DNA of 64,000 nt from Haemaphysalis longicornis (GCA_013339765.2 CM023448.1:285564817-285628816), one strand, 5' to 3'. Positions 51,819 to 62,563 are shown, counted from the stretch's first letter. Numbers and translations are program-made. The notes: generated by a model not told the origin, from the letters alone.

Positions 51819-52108
51819 TTTATTTAACGTGCCCAGGAACAACCGAGAGGTCTTGATGCTGGCGCACAAAAAAAAGAAACAAAAAACTAAGAATAACACA
51901 ATAGAACAAGATGACTGTTCAGAAGAAAACTATCAGAGATACAATGCTCACAGAAATATTAGGATGACAGGACAAAAGTAGATTAACACAGTATGAGAAA
52001 TAGCTAATGATAATGACGAAAAGTCAGATAATCATACATACATAGATACATACAACAATGCGCCAGATAAACTAAAAGAGAAGGATAGAGCAAATTGCAC
52101 ATGTGCTG

Positions 52109-54938
52109 TTATCTTATAACGGTAGAAACCTTGGAGGAAAACGATGACTGTGACCCATCAAAAACATCAAGGTCAAGAAAATAAAAATTATAAAGACTTT
52201 GTATCCTGTTGAGGGTTGAGTGCTGAGAGAGACGGGTAGTTACAAGAAACGGCCTGCTCTCTCTTGTTTGCTTCCGCGGAATCCGAAAATTAATACTATT
52301 GAGCAGTATAGGACAGGATATAGTACCGTGAACGAGCTTGAAAAGAAAGAAGAGATCGGCGCGATTTCGCCGGCAGCGAAGTGAAGGCAGTGACAATAGT
52401 TGAACGGTGTTAGAACACGAGCCAGAGTCATTTTTAGCGAAGCGATGGTTGTAAACGCTTAGAAATTTTTTCTGGACACGCTCAACTACGTTACTTAAGG
52501 AATTAGAGATGCCATTCCAGATCACAGATGCATACTCAAGTTGAGGAAGACATATTGCGGTGTACAATTTGCGGAGTGGCATAGGAGAATTGAATTTTCT
52601 CGATATTCTACAAACACAGCCGAGAGAACGAAGACCCCGCATAGCAACACGCTTAGTATGAGCTGAAAAATGCAAGGTGCTATCAAAGAGAACGCCGAGA
52701 TCATTGATCTCACAAACCCTACATAAAGACACAGAATTGACAGAGTATAAAAAAGATACGCTAGATGATTTGCGAGTGAAATTCATGACTTTTGTCTTTG
52801 AAATATTGAGAGAAAGGTTATTGTTTTTACACCATTCTGAAAAAGAACACAAATCAGACTGCAACAAGCGACAGTCGTTAAATGAATGAATTTCCCTAAA
52901 TATCTTTATATCATCTGCATATAAAAGGAAAGAAGAATTGCGAATGGCAGAAGAAACGTCGTTAACATACATTAAAAAGAGGAGTGGGCCTAATACCGAA
53001 CCCTGAGGTGCACCACTGGTCACTTTGTAAAAGGAGGACGTTTGGCCATTGACGGCAACATAACATGATCTGTCACGAAGGTAGCTATGCAATAAATTCA
53101 CAACAGCGGTGTCAACATCAAAATGAGCAAGTTTAACCATAAGCATTGAGTGACTGACTACATCGAACGCTTTGCTGAGGTCACAGTAAATGGTGTCGAC
53201 CTGTCCTCTCTGGAATACAGGTGTAGATATTTGCGTCATGAAACTGGCAAGATTAGTGACGGTTGAGCGGCCAGGGACAAATCCATGTTGATTATTATTC
53301 AATGAGTTTTTCACATTAAAAGACAGTATGTGGTGAAGGGCCAGCTCAAAAATCTTTGACATGGCACAGAGAAGAGAAATCGGTCGATAATTCGAGACAT
53401 CAGTTTTAGAGCCAGACTTAAATACTGGAAAAACACGAGCAATTTTCCACATGCTAGGAAATGTGGAAGTAATCAGACAGTTATTAAATATGCTAGTCAG
53501 TACTGGGACCAATATACTGCTATAAGCTTTTAGTATGGCTGAGGGGATACCATCTGGACCACATGATAAGGATGGTTTCAAGCGCTTAATGCATTCGCTG
53601 ATGAGATTTTCATCTAGCGACAGAGCATTGGGGTGTGTTGATTTCCAAGTGTTGTTCGATAGTAGTGCTAGAGTCAGAGGCTTTATAAACGGAAGAGAAC
53701 TGCGTGGCAAAACAGTCAGCGACGGCTTGTAGTTCTGTTCCATTGGAGTCCAGTAGTATTAAAGGCTCTTCACTTTTGTTAGACCGTTTGCGTACATACT
53801 TCCAGAACTCAGCCGGCCTGTCAGAGGCGCTTTTTTCTAAGTGTGCAATATATGAACTGTGATCCCGTTTATATAGGCGTTTACAAAGAGTTCGAAAGCA
53901 TCGGAAATCTTCCTTGCGCTCGAGAGATGGAGTGCTTTTAAGCTTTCTGTGTGCGCGATCTTTATGCTTTAGAGCACTTATAAGTTCAGACGAGAACCAG
54001 GGGGGATATTTATGGAGTTTAGGAGTATATTGTGGAATATATTTGCGCATACTGCTTAAGATAAGTTCCGTAAGCTGATCTACTTGGTCATCAACATTGG
54101 TTTTTTCAGTTACCATAGACCAGTCAATGGAGGATAAGTCATGGTGTAAGCCAACGTAGTCACCTTTTTTGAAAGCAAATCTGGGCGATTTGTTGATGTT
54201 ATTTTGAAAGCTCTGTTTTTCCCCTGACAGAGAGAGTGTTAGTTTAAGTGGTGGGTGAAATTTATCAGGACGAACAAGAAAAACGTCAGAGAGTGACACT
54301 TCAATAGGCTGATTGTTCGAAATACACAGATCTAATATGTTACCGCAAGGATTGGCAATAGAATTATGTTGTTGAAGGGAATTAAAAGCAAGAAAATCTA
54401 ATAGCAGGCCGCACTTATTATCTATGTATTGATGGTAATGAGAATATTTAAATGTTCTCCAGTCGATACCAGGGGTATTAAAATCACCAATAACAACAAT
54501 CCTGTGCTTCCTATGTGAAGCTATGACACTTTCAATGGAAGAGATGATGTCATTAAAAGAGATTGGGGTAATGCTAGGCGGCACATAGAAGGACCCAATC
54601 AACAATTTTTCGCAGCGATCAAGGCTAATTTCGACCCATATTGATTCAGGAACAGTTTCAATGTCACTTCGGCGAACAGATCTCAGAGAATTATCTACAG
54701 CCATAAGTACGCCACCACCTTTTTGTTTGGTTGCACTGAAGTCACGATCACTGCGGAAAGTGTTGTAACTTGGTGGAAAATAGTCTGATGAGGGAATCTC
54801 ATTGCACAGCCAAGTTTCGGTAATCACAATGACAGGAAACGAAGACGAAATAACATTAGCGAAAAATTCAGTTGGCTTAGTTCGTAGACCACGAGCGTTT
54901 TGGTAAAAGATGTCCAAATTACACACCTTCACTGTCAA
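52109..54938 (-). pseudogene. CR1-like ORF2 (element B): endonuclease and RT, one frameshift
   Basis: The endonuclease runs from 54938: FYQNARGLRTK, VIVITETWLCNEIPSSDYF, GGGVLMAVD, GSFYVPPS, VVIGDFNTPGIDW. A linker (KHKDRAHRKLKSTPSLERK) leads to a single frame change near 53640. The RT continues to 52109: CGPDGIPSAILK, SNYRPISLLCAMSKIFE, NQHGFVPGRSTVTNL, YCDLSKAFDVVSHSML, GAPQGSVLGPLLFLMYVNDV, YADD, then PQLEYASVIWNGISN. There is no ATG at the start: the frame opens at TTG overlapping the ORF1 stop. One lesion only, so this copy is relatively young. Confidence 0.9.
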
Positions 54939-55232
54939 TTAGACTCTGAAGGATGGAGCATATCATCATGTAGAATCCCACGGAATGGCTTGAAAATGCA
55001 GCCACGCGGCCACATTGAGGGGTCGTTCAGACGCTTCATGTTTTCTTCGTCAACCATGACGTAGAATGAGGAGTACGACAAATATTTTGTTTTCAGCCGC
55101 CGGCAGGAAAGGGGACAAATATTTTGAGATTCGATGTGCTTCTTGAGGTCAGCAGTGGCAGTGTCAGGGCTCAACTTTGAAACAAATAGTGCCCTTTGAC
55201 GCTGCGGCCGCTGAACCACCGACAATGCACAC
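54935..55232 (-). CDS. CR1-like ORF1, C-terminal part (element B)
   Basis: It continues ORF1 after the insertion with an RRM-like fold: ALFVSKLSPDTATADLKKHI, then YLSYSSFYVMVDEENMKRL and WPRGCIFKPFRG, ending ESN-stop. The stop TGA (54937-54935) overlaps the first codon of ORF2 as TTGA. This domain would bind nucleic acid. Confidence 0.8.
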
Positions 55233-55356
55233 TGTTGGAAGGAATGCCTGCCCGGCACCACGCGCATGACGTCAAGGTCATGGCGCGAGGCGCGGGGCGT
55301 GAGAGCTTTATTCTCTTCACTATGCTACACGTGCGGGTGTAGCAGATTGTCCCACA
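55233..55356 (-). repeat. 3' LTR of gypsy element
   Basis: 124 bp, TG...CA, with AATAAA at 55307-55312 and TGACGTCA at 55267-55274. Identical to the 5' LTR apart from the last two bases. The shortness is unusual but complete. Confidence 0.9.
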
Positions 55357-55376
55357 TCCTCCCCTCTCTAAAAAGG

Positions 55377-55633
55377 TCACGGTTCCAACCGCGATGGCGG
55401 AATTATGCACCGGCCACTCTTGCTGTGAGTATGGTCACTGCTTGTGCATAATGGGTTCCGCGGGACTGTCTCTAGTTGCTGCAACTCGTTGGAATGTTGA
55501 GGCATTGCGACCAGGTGAGTTCTGTTGCGGCGAACAGATCCATACTCCGTGTCGACCCAGTAGGACCTCGGCTCCTCCGCTTGCTCTTTGACCGTGCCAA
55601 ATTTTTTAAGGTCCACGATCCATACGTCAGTGT
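55377..55633 (-). pseudogene. Displaced C-terminal end of gypsy Pol
   Basis: It repeats the duplicated 68 bp and continues the integrase C-terminal tail (SYWVDTEYGSVRRNRTHLV) to the natural stop at 55377, next to the purine tract. With the insertion and one duplication copy excluded, the Gag-Pol frame from 61139 to 55377 is a whole number of codons (1278 residues). Confidence 0.8.
55566..55633. repeat. 68-bp direct duplication, left copy
   Basis: Identical to 57492-57559. Part of the gypsy integrase tail duplicated on both sides of the composite repeat. Confidence 0.95.
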
Positions 55634-57489
55634 ACGTGTTCGAACGCGCCTTATATTTTTCCCACTATTTTCTTCATTCAGATGCCGTCTACGAGATGCA
55701 GCCGTCTCCGAGAAGTGAAGCTAAGTATTTCATCATGACACTAATGAGCGCCGACAGTTGGCGCCTCGATGCCAGCGTCTTTAGGGTGCCTGGATGCGCG
55801 CGCAGGCGGGCGCGCGCATCCAGGGTAAGCGTCTTCGTGTACGCTGTACGCGGGTGAATTGAGGCACCCTCCGCCACCTACTGCTTTCGGTTGCGGTTTC
55901 GGTTCTGTTTCGTTCGCACGGTTACCGAGGGGCTGTGGTTTCAGTCGGATTTACGCAATGTTCCGGCGCGTGCAATCCAGTGTCTAACGGTGATACGTCT
56001 AAAGGCCCGTTCACACTTGCGACGAAAGCGAGCGAAAGCGACGAAAATTTCTGTCGCTTTCGTCGCCTGGCATCGCTTTCGTCGCGCGACGGGAGCGATC
56101 GGTCTCGACCATTTTTTTTTTAATGCAGAGCATTTCAGTAACTCACGATGTCACCCGCGTTGACGTCCGTAGTCCGGACCGTCGTTGTCCCTACTATATA
56201 AAAAAAAATACTACCCGGCGCCCGGTTTCGATCCCTCGACCCTGCGGGCGGAACGCAATGTACATGGTGCTCTACCCACTGCGCCACAAAGCCGACACAG
56301 AATGGGACGCTACGAACGCGCCTTATATCATTGACTCATTCAAATTACTGCTGACGAGCGCTCTCTCGTCAGCAGTTGCCACAAGTGCAACAACATTAAC
56401 GTAACGCAAACTACTTAACGTCGTGCGCCCCCGGAAATGCTCTGCATTTGATCGTGCCCCTCGCGAGGGGGATGTTTCACTGCGTCTTCTCTCAGTCGCG
56501 GGACCCGTGGCGCCATCTGGCGGAGGCGCGGCCCAACTCGTAGCACTTTGAAAAGATGCGGCGCCAGCCAGCTGTGTGTGTGCGTGCCGCACTTGTACAA
56601 ATGGCGAGTGTATTGGCTGTCCACAGAGCAAAGCATTCGTGCAAGTAAGCCGTTGCAGTCAGTCAGTCAGTCAGTCAGTCAGCTAGTTATCTTGCTTTGT
56701 AAACAAAGCGAAACACGCAAGAATGACGAAATTTCCTTGACTCATTCAAACTACGTCAAGAAGCTGCTGATACAACGCATTCACTACCACCAACTCCCCA
56801 AACACTAAACGTTAACGCAATACACCCACCCCCTTTTGCCTTTCCTGGCGTGCGCTTCGATATTCGCCTCCTCGCGCCGTCGCTTTTGAAGCGGAAGCAG
56901 GAGGCGAGACTTCCTGACGTCATATCCTGCCAAAGCACCCGGATGCTGTGTCTCCACAAGCGGCGAAACTCCCGTGAAGTCCCACTCCGAGCGCGAGACA
57001 ATAACGAGAAAAGCAAACAATCGTCGTCGTCGTCGCTGGAAGTCGCGTGCAAGTGTGAACAGCAAGGGTGGCGATCGCTTTCGCCTTCGTCGCTTCGTCG
57101 CATCGCTTCGTCGCAAGTGTGAACGGGCTTTAACGGTGCCATACCGACGTAATACAAATAGCGGTATGCAACTTCATATGGATGCACAATAAATGCTCTT
57201 GTGAAGGCACATTTCATTTTCGTGTTTTACCGATTCCCATGAAAAAGCATCAACCACAGATTTTCTCCTTTTCTACCATCTTCTGGCTTTCACCACAATG
57301 CACCCAAAAGAGCAATTATTATGGTCTAGCAAGCAAAGTGGGCCATTGATGATTAGACTCGAAAAAGTGGGACCTCCGCTGCGGCATTATGTAACGTAAG
57401 GAGGGTGGTTTGCATTGACTGCTGTCACGACGCTGATCACATTTTTGAGTGAAATTGCAGTATCAGCCTCAGCTCGGTGGCCAGCCGCC
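55634..57489 (+). mobile_element. 1.86-kb composite repeat, copy 2, inserted in gypsy pol
   Basis: Nearly identical to 32838-34700. It is flanked by a 68-bp direct duplication of pol (55566-55633 and 57492-57559). It carries the same hairpin, inverted repeats (about 56004 and 57100-57133), internal SINE (56123-56385) and (CAGT)n tract, here one unit longer. Confidence 0.9.
56123..56385 (-). mobile_element. tRNA-derived SINE inside composite repeat copy 2
   Basis: Same family and same boxes as the copies at 3530-3760 and 33338-33600. Confidence 0.6.
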
Positions 57490-60400
57490 AGCCTCGGCTC
57501 CTCCGCTTGCTCTTTGACCGTGCCAAATTTTTTAAGGTCCACGATCCATACGTCAGTGTCGGGGTCCAAGTCCGGAAGGTCTCGTGCCCCATGCCGGATG
57601 TTGAAGTGGTGCTGTTGCTTTTTCCTGCTTTCAGCCTCGTATGCCCTCAGCCTGTCTCTGTCCGGGAGGCAGGGGACTAGGCTGTCCGCAGAAGCCGGCA
57701 AAGTAGTGCGGAGTCTCCTACCCATTTGGAGCTGAGCGGGAGAGTAACCATTCTTGAGTGGGCTCGTCCGGTACGCCAAAAGCGTTTTGTAGGGATCGCC
57801 CGTCTTCTCGAGGGAGCTCTTGATCACTTTTACGGCAGCTTCCGCGAGCCCGTTGCTTTGAGGGTACCGGGGACTCGATGTCACGTGTTTAAAACCGTAT
57901 TCTTTGGCGAAGGCTGCAAACGGCGAGTCAGGTCCCCTTGAAAATTGTGGACCGTTGTCACTGATGACCACTTCGGGAATTCCATGCCTTGCGAAAATTG
58001 ACTTGCAGTGAGTTACCACTGCCCCCGCATTCAGGCTCGTGAGTTTGGCCAACTCGGGATACCTTGAGTAGTAGTCGGTGACGATTAGCCACCATGCTCC
58101 TCCAATGAAGAACAGGTCGACGCCGACTCGCTGCCAAGGCCTGTCAGGAAATTCTGTCGGCTGCAGCGGCATCTTCCGGTTAGTCCTGTGCTGGAGGCAG
58201 GTCCGGCAAGACTTGACAAGATTCTCGATGTCGGTGTCAATCGTAGGCCACCAGACAGCATTTCTTGCTCTCGCACGGCACTTGTCGATGCCGAAATGGC
58301 CTTCGTACAGTACGCGGAGAGCTGACTCCTGTAGCTTTTTGGGCACGACTATCCGAAAGCCATGCATCAGGATGTCGTTGACTTCGGTGATGCTGTCCTT
58401 ATGTGGCCAGAATTCCTTAAGGTTTTGTTTTAGGTCGCGACGGCTCGGCCAACCCTTCTGCGTGAATGCACGGAGCTGGCGGCAAAGTTCGTCGTTGTGT
58501 TGTTCCTGTTTCAATTCGTCCAAGGAAGGTGGTGAAACTGGGAGCGTAGATAACAGCTGACCCACGTGTCCTTCAATCTCTCTCTCGAGCTCATTCGTCT
58601 CGCCGTGGCTTACGGGAGACCTCGATAGGGCATCAGCTGCGGTCAGTTCTTTGCCGGGGACGTAAACGACCTCGTAGGCGTAACGCATTAAACGCATCCG
58701 CATCCTCTGTAGACGAGGCGTTAAGTCGTCGATGGGTTTTGAGCCAAAAAGCGCAACTAGGGGCTTGTGGTCGGTCTCAAGGCAAAACTTCATCCCAAAA
58801 ACGTAGTCATGGAACTTCTCGCATGCCCAGACGAGAGAGAGACCTTCCTTTTCAATCTGAGGGTATCGACGTTCTGTTTCCGTAAGTACACGAGAGGCAT
58901 AGGCGATAACAGCGAAGTGGCCGTTCTCTTGCTTTTGGCGCAATACGGCGCCGAGACCGTAGGACGACGCATCCGCTGTGATCTTCGTCGGCCTGTCGTT
59001 GCTGTACACGGCTAGAACTGGGCTGGATGAGAGCAGTTTCTTCCATTTGCCGAATGCATCCTCTTGTGCGGCCTCCCAGACGAACTCCTGCTTTGAAGAC
59101 AGCATGCTGGGCAAGGGCTGGAGAAGTTCGGCCATGTTCGGTACGAAACGACCGAGGTAAGTCGCCATGCCCAGTAGCCGTCGAAGTTCAGTCTTGGAAG
59201 TTGGCCTAGGCATTTCTGTGATGGCTTTGAGTTTTCTCTCATCAGGTCGAACATGGTTGTTCTCGATGACGTGCCCTAAGTACGAGATTTTCGTGACGCC
59301 AAACTGACATTTTTCCTTGTTTAGGGTGACACCAGCGCGTCGAATCCGCTCGAGAGTACTTCGGAGTCGCTCATCGTGTTCCTGCTTGGTCGAACCCCAG
59401 ATGAGAATGTCGTCCATGTGACAGGCGACCCCATCGAGGCCTTGCAGAATGTCACTCATGCGTCGTTGGAAGTGTTCAGGAGCAGAGCGAATGCCAAAGG
59501 GTAGACGATTGAAGCAAAAACGACCAAAGGGCGTTATAAAGGTCGTGATCAATTTGCTTCTCTCAGTCAGCGGGATCTGCCAAAAACCCGAGGTTGCGTC
59601 GATTTTCGAGAACCATGCGGCTCCTCGAAGCATGCCAAGGGTGTGTTCAACAGCTGGGATGGGATGCCACTCGCGGAGTACAGACTTGTTTAGTTCCGTG
59701 TAGTCTACACAAATTCGGAGTGCCCCCGAAGGCTTGAGTACGACGACCATTGGCGCGCAACATGCTGTGGGTTGCGTGACAGGAGTAATTACGCCAACTT
59801 CCTTCATTCGTTGTAGCTCTGCCCTGGTTTTTTCGTAGAGGGGAAGTGGTACCCGTCGTGGAGACGTCAGGGCAAACGGAGTTGCGTCAGGTTGGAGCAC
59901 GATGTCATACTCCTGTTGCAGCTTTCCGAGCCCTTGGAAAACGTCGGGAAAATCTCTTTCTATGTTTAAATCCAAAACAGTGTTCACAGACGGGAACAAG
60001 CCAAGGTTGGTGATGGCTGGTTTGCCAAGTAGGGCTGTGCGCAGACCGGGTAAGATGTAGACGTTTTCTACGCTTTCTCGGCCATTGAGCTTGAAACGAA
60101 GCCTTGCCAGTCCCGAGATGCGCAGAGTCTTTCCATCTGGACCCTGAAGCATCCGGTCGGGGGAAGTCAGAACGACGTGCTTGAAGAGCTGTCGGAATTG
60201 TCGCTCCGGGATAACAGTCTCATCCGCTCCCGTGTCGATTTTGAATACCAGGGTCTGGGACTCGACGAGGGGAGAGACTTCCCACCTGGATGAAGCCGTC
60301 GGCGCCATGAGGCCCAGGAAACCTGGCTCCAGCTCGATGTTCCGAAGAGCATTTGTTGAGCGGCAGACGGTTTGGAAATGGCCCTTTTTCCCGCACTCCT

Positions 60401-61139
60401 GGCAGACGCAGTCTTTGGCAGGACAGATGGCCCTCACGTGACGCTCTTTGCCACACCAGCCGCATGATTTCTTGAAACGCCTCGGGTGGTGTGTGGTTGG
60501 GGGTGGCGTTGCAACTGGGTCTTTAACAGGTCTACTACGCCTTACTTTCAGAGCGTCGAGGTTGACAGCTTCCTTTGGCGTGCCCGATAAGAGTTCTGCC
60601 TGCTGCTTTTGGACTGCTTCATTCTGACGAGCGATGGTTAGCGCCTTCATTAGGTCTAAGCTGGGGTCAAGCTGCAGAGTTTGCGACAGTTTATGGTTCT
60701 TGAGGCCCACGACTAGTCTGTCTCGAATTAACTCTTCGCGGAGCTCCCCGTAGTTACAAGAATCTGCTAGTGCGTGTAGGGCTGTTGCGAAATCTTCGAC
60801 TGACTCACCATCCAGCTGGACTCGGGTGTTGAATTTCGCCCGCTCGTAGATGATGTTTCGCCGAGGTATGAAGTAGTCCTCGAAGCCCTTAAGCACTGCG
60901 TCGAAGTTCTTCTGTTCGTCAGTAGTCAGCTTGAAGGTATTGAAGATGTCCTCTGCCTGGGGTCCCATGAGGTAGACCAGTGCATCCACCTGGCATTCTT
61001 TGGGTCGATCGCTGAGCCCTGAAGCAGCCCGGTAGCGGAGGAAACGTCTCTTCAATTGGGGCCAGTCTGACGGTGAGTAGGTGAACGGGTCAGGTGCCGT
61101 GATCTGGAACGAGGCCGCGCTGCCGTTCTTGTTGGCCAT
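57387..61139 (-). CDS. Ty3/gypsy Gag-Pol polyprotein, C-terminus replaced by inserted repeat
   Basis: The first ATG of the open frame is at 61139 (MANKNGSAASF). Order of domains: retrotransposon gag (about residues 20-180), two CCHC knuckles (CGWCGKERHVRAIC and CQECGKKGHFQTVC, about 226-259), aspartic protease (FKIDTGADETVIPE), RT (VDYTELNKSV, LPFGIRSAPEHFQ, HMDD catalytic box), RNase H (TADASSYGLGAVL, TDHKPLVALF), integrase H2C2 (SCRTCLQHR) and DDE core (VGVDLFF, VISDNGPQFS, SNGLAEAAVKVIK). No internal stop. From about 57491 down the frame is foreign: about 35 residues encoded by the inserted repeat. gag and pol are fused without a frameshift. Confidence 0.95.
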   Translation of the reverse strand: MANKNGSAASFQITAPDPFTYSPSDWPQLKRRFLRYRAASGLSDRPKECQVDALVYLMGPQAEDIFNTFKLTTDEQKNFDAVLKGFEDYFIPRRNIIYERAKFNTRVQLDGESVEDFATALHALADSCNYGELREELIRDRLVVGLKNHKLSQTLQLDPSLDLMKALTIARQNEAVQKQQAELLSGTPKEAVNLDALKVRRSRPVKDPVATPPPTTHHPRRFKKSCGWCGKERHVRAICPAKDCVCQECGKKGHFQTVCRSTNALRNIELEPGFLGLMAPTASSRWEVSPLVESQTLVFKIDTGADETVIPERQFRQLFKHVVLTSPDRMLQGPDGKTLRISGLARLRFKLNGRESVENVYILPGLRTALLGKPAITNLGLFPSVNTVLDLNIERDFPDVFQGLGKLQQEYDIVLQPDATPFALTSPRRVPLPLYEKTRAELQRMKEVGVITPVTQPTACCAPMVVVLKPSGALRICVDYTELNKSVLREWHPIPAVEHTLGMLRGAAWFSKIDATSGFWQIPLTERSKLITTFITPFGRFCFNRLPFGIRSAPEHFQRRMSDILQGLDGVACHMDDILIWGSTKQEHDERLRSTLERIRRAGVTLNKEKCQFGVTKISYLGHVIENNHVRPDERKLKAITEMPRPTSKTELRRLLGMATYLGRFVPNMAELLQPLPSMLSSKQEFVWEAAQEDAFGKWKKLLSSSPVLAVYSNDRPTKITADASSYGLGAVLRQKQENGHFAVIAYASRVLTETERRYPQIEKEGLSLVWACEKFHDYVFGMKFCLETDHKPLVALFGSKPIDDLTPRLQRMRMRLMRYAYEVVYVPGKELTAADALSRSPVSHGETNELEREIEGHVGQLLSTLPVSPPSLDELKQEQHNDELCRQLRAFTQKGWPSRRDLKQNLKEFWPHKDSITEVNDILMHGFRIVVPKKLQESALRVLYEGHFGIDKCRARARNAVWWPTIDTDIENLVKSCRTCLQHRTNRKMPLQPTEFPDRPWQRVGVDLFFIGGAWWLIVTDYYSRYPELAKLTSLNAGAVVTHCKSIFARHGIPEVVISDNGPQFSRGPDSPFAAFAKEYGFKHVTSSPRYPQSNGLAEAAVKVIKSSLEKTGDPYKTLLAYRTSPLKNGYSPAQLQMGRRLRTTLPASADSLVPCLPDRDRLRAYEAESRKKQQHHFNIRHGARDLPDLDPDTDVWIVDLKKFGTVKEQAEEPRLAAGHRAEADTAISLKNVISVVTAVNANHPPYVT
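57492..57559. repeat. 68-bp direct duplication, right copy
   Basis: Identical to 55566-55633. Confidence 0.95.
57560..57600 (-). other. Junction context of the composite-repeat insertion
   Basis: The last authentic gypsy residues before the duplication (DLPDLDPDTDVWIVDLKKFG) are encoded here and continue into the duplicated 68 bp, which shows that the insertion site is within the integrase tail rather than at an LTR. Confidence 0.6.
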
Positions 61140-61638
61140 CGAGGGTGAGTCGCTCGCGAAGGTCGCACGCAGGTCTGTAGTCGAGGGAAGGCCCGTAGAC
61201 GAGGCTGAAGCGGCTTCAGAACGAGGGTTGGTTGGGTGTGCTGACGTGTCGCTCAGGCGGAGAGCAGCGGTCAGCACATCCCGCTTCTGACACCATGTTG
61301 GAAGGTTGTTGTTGTTGTTGTTGTTCCTTTCTGATTGTGGCGCGTACCCACTTGGGGGATTGGCCAGGATCGGGAGATATATTGGGGCTAATGTGCCCAA
61401 TTTAGGACACTAAATTTTGGAGAAAAAATAAATAAATAAATAAATAAAAAATTGTTGATCAGAATAATTGCACAACAAATAAAGGAATTTGTAGAATGCA
61501 GGAATTTGCAAGAGAAGACTATGCGGGATTTTGCAATAGGGATTTTGCAATAGGCTCTTATTTCGTCTGAGTACAAGAAGAGCGGTTAACAGGGTAGGCG
61601 CCTAGTCTCTGAGACGTAGGTGTGGACGGCCGTAACCA

Positions 61639-61762
61639 AATTGGAAGGAATGCCTGCCCGGCACCACGCGCATGACGTCAAGGTCATGGCGCGAGGCGCG
61701 GGGCGTGAGAGCTTTATTCTCTTCACTATGCTACACGTGCGGGTGTAGCAGATTGTCCCACA
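61639..61762 (-). repeat. 5' LTR of gypsy element
   Basis: 124 bp starting TGTGGGACAATCTGC on the minus strand. TGACGTCA (CRE-like) at 61673-61680 and AATAAA at about 61713-61718. It ends in TT where the 3' LTR ends in CA. The adjacent TGGTTACGG is a possible primer-binding site. Confidence 0.9.
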
Positions 61763-62525
61763 CACACGACTCCATGGCTCCAAGGAATGCAGGCCTGTTT
61801 CCCTTCTTTGTATTCTTTTCACCCTTTGTGGCAATTGTTGTCAAAGAGGGTCGGGCAGGATCGTCAACGCGTTGCTCCGAAGGGGATTGACGAGCTGGCA
61901 GCGTAGGGCAAACAGGGCTGGTCTCGGTGTCTCGAGGCGTGTCGGAGGGCGAGGGGTTGTCGGAGGTTGAGGGGATCACGGAAGCTTGAAATGGAACAAC
62001 CGTCGGGGACTTCGCAGGCGCGGGGGTCACACGGCGGGCCAGCTCCTCACGTAAAAAACGAACCTCGGAACGGAGGGAGGCGACGATTCGAGCCTGCTGT
62101 TCGGCTCCGCGGGAATGGTCCTTTCGGAGGCGCTCATTTTCTTCGCGCATTTGCGACACTTCGTCGCTCAAAAAAGAAATTCCCTCCAGCGCGTCGAGGA
62201 GAAGACGGCGGAGACCGGCAATCTCACCACAAAGGTTACCCGGAGGGGAGAGAGAGGACACGGTCGGGGGAGCGGTGGGCTGCGGAGAACACGTTTCCGT
62301 CGGGGATGCCTCCATCTCGTCGCTAGGCTTAGCGCCCGACTTGGTCGAATCGCACAAATTGCAGCAAAATGGGCGCGATCCAGCCCTCAAAAGTTCCAGT
62401 TGGTCGTCCGGCCAGGTCACACACTTTGCATGCACACGTTTTACACACCTTTCGCAGCGATAGAACTGTTGTTTTCCGAAAAAAGGGCACGAGCAGAGCA
62501 AGCATGCATCCCGGCTGGGCGCCAT
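61763..62525 (-). CDS. CR1-like ORF1, N-terminal part (element B)
   Basis: ATG at 62525-62523 (MAPSRDACLLCSCPFFGKQ). A PHD-like zinc finger comes first: C-x2-C ... C-x2-C-x4-H-x2-C ... C-x2-C within about residues 8-60. A coiled coil follows (residues about 120-185: SDEVSQMREENERLRKDH, SLRSEVRFLREEL), then a Ser/Pro/Thr-rich linker. At residue 254 it is cut by the gypsy element. Its two parts add up to an uninterrupted 351-codon frame when the insertion and one duplication copy are excluded. Confidence 0.8.
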
Positions 62526-62532
62526 GCTGCGG

Positions 62533-62533
<1 letters not shown>

Positions 62534-62563
<30 letters not shown>

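Larger units (their letters stand above)
55228..61767 (-). mobile_element. Ty3/gypsy LTR retrotransposon inserted in CR1 ORF1, 5-bp target duplication
   Basis: LTRs are at 61639-61762 (5') and 55233-55356 (3'). CACAC lies at 55228-55232 and 61763-61767 as the target-site duplication. A purine tract (AGAGAGGGGAGGA, minus strand; + 55357-55369) sits directly before the 3' LTR. The LTRs are identical over 122 of 124 bp, so the insertion is recent. gag-pol is one frame. The element itself is broken by the 1.86-kb composite repeat, copy 2. Confidence 0.95.
51801..62533 (-). mobile_element. CR1/L2-like element B, interrupted by a gypsy element
   Basis: Minus strand, from ORF1 start at 62525 to the ATTG tail at 51801, about 4.2 kb once the insertion (55228-61762) is excluded. 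ORF1 and ORF2 are both present. The 5' untranslated part is only about eight bases between the AAT repeat and the ATG, so it is either truncated or naturally very short. Its 3' end closely resembles that of element A at 62588-64000. Confidence 0.85.
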
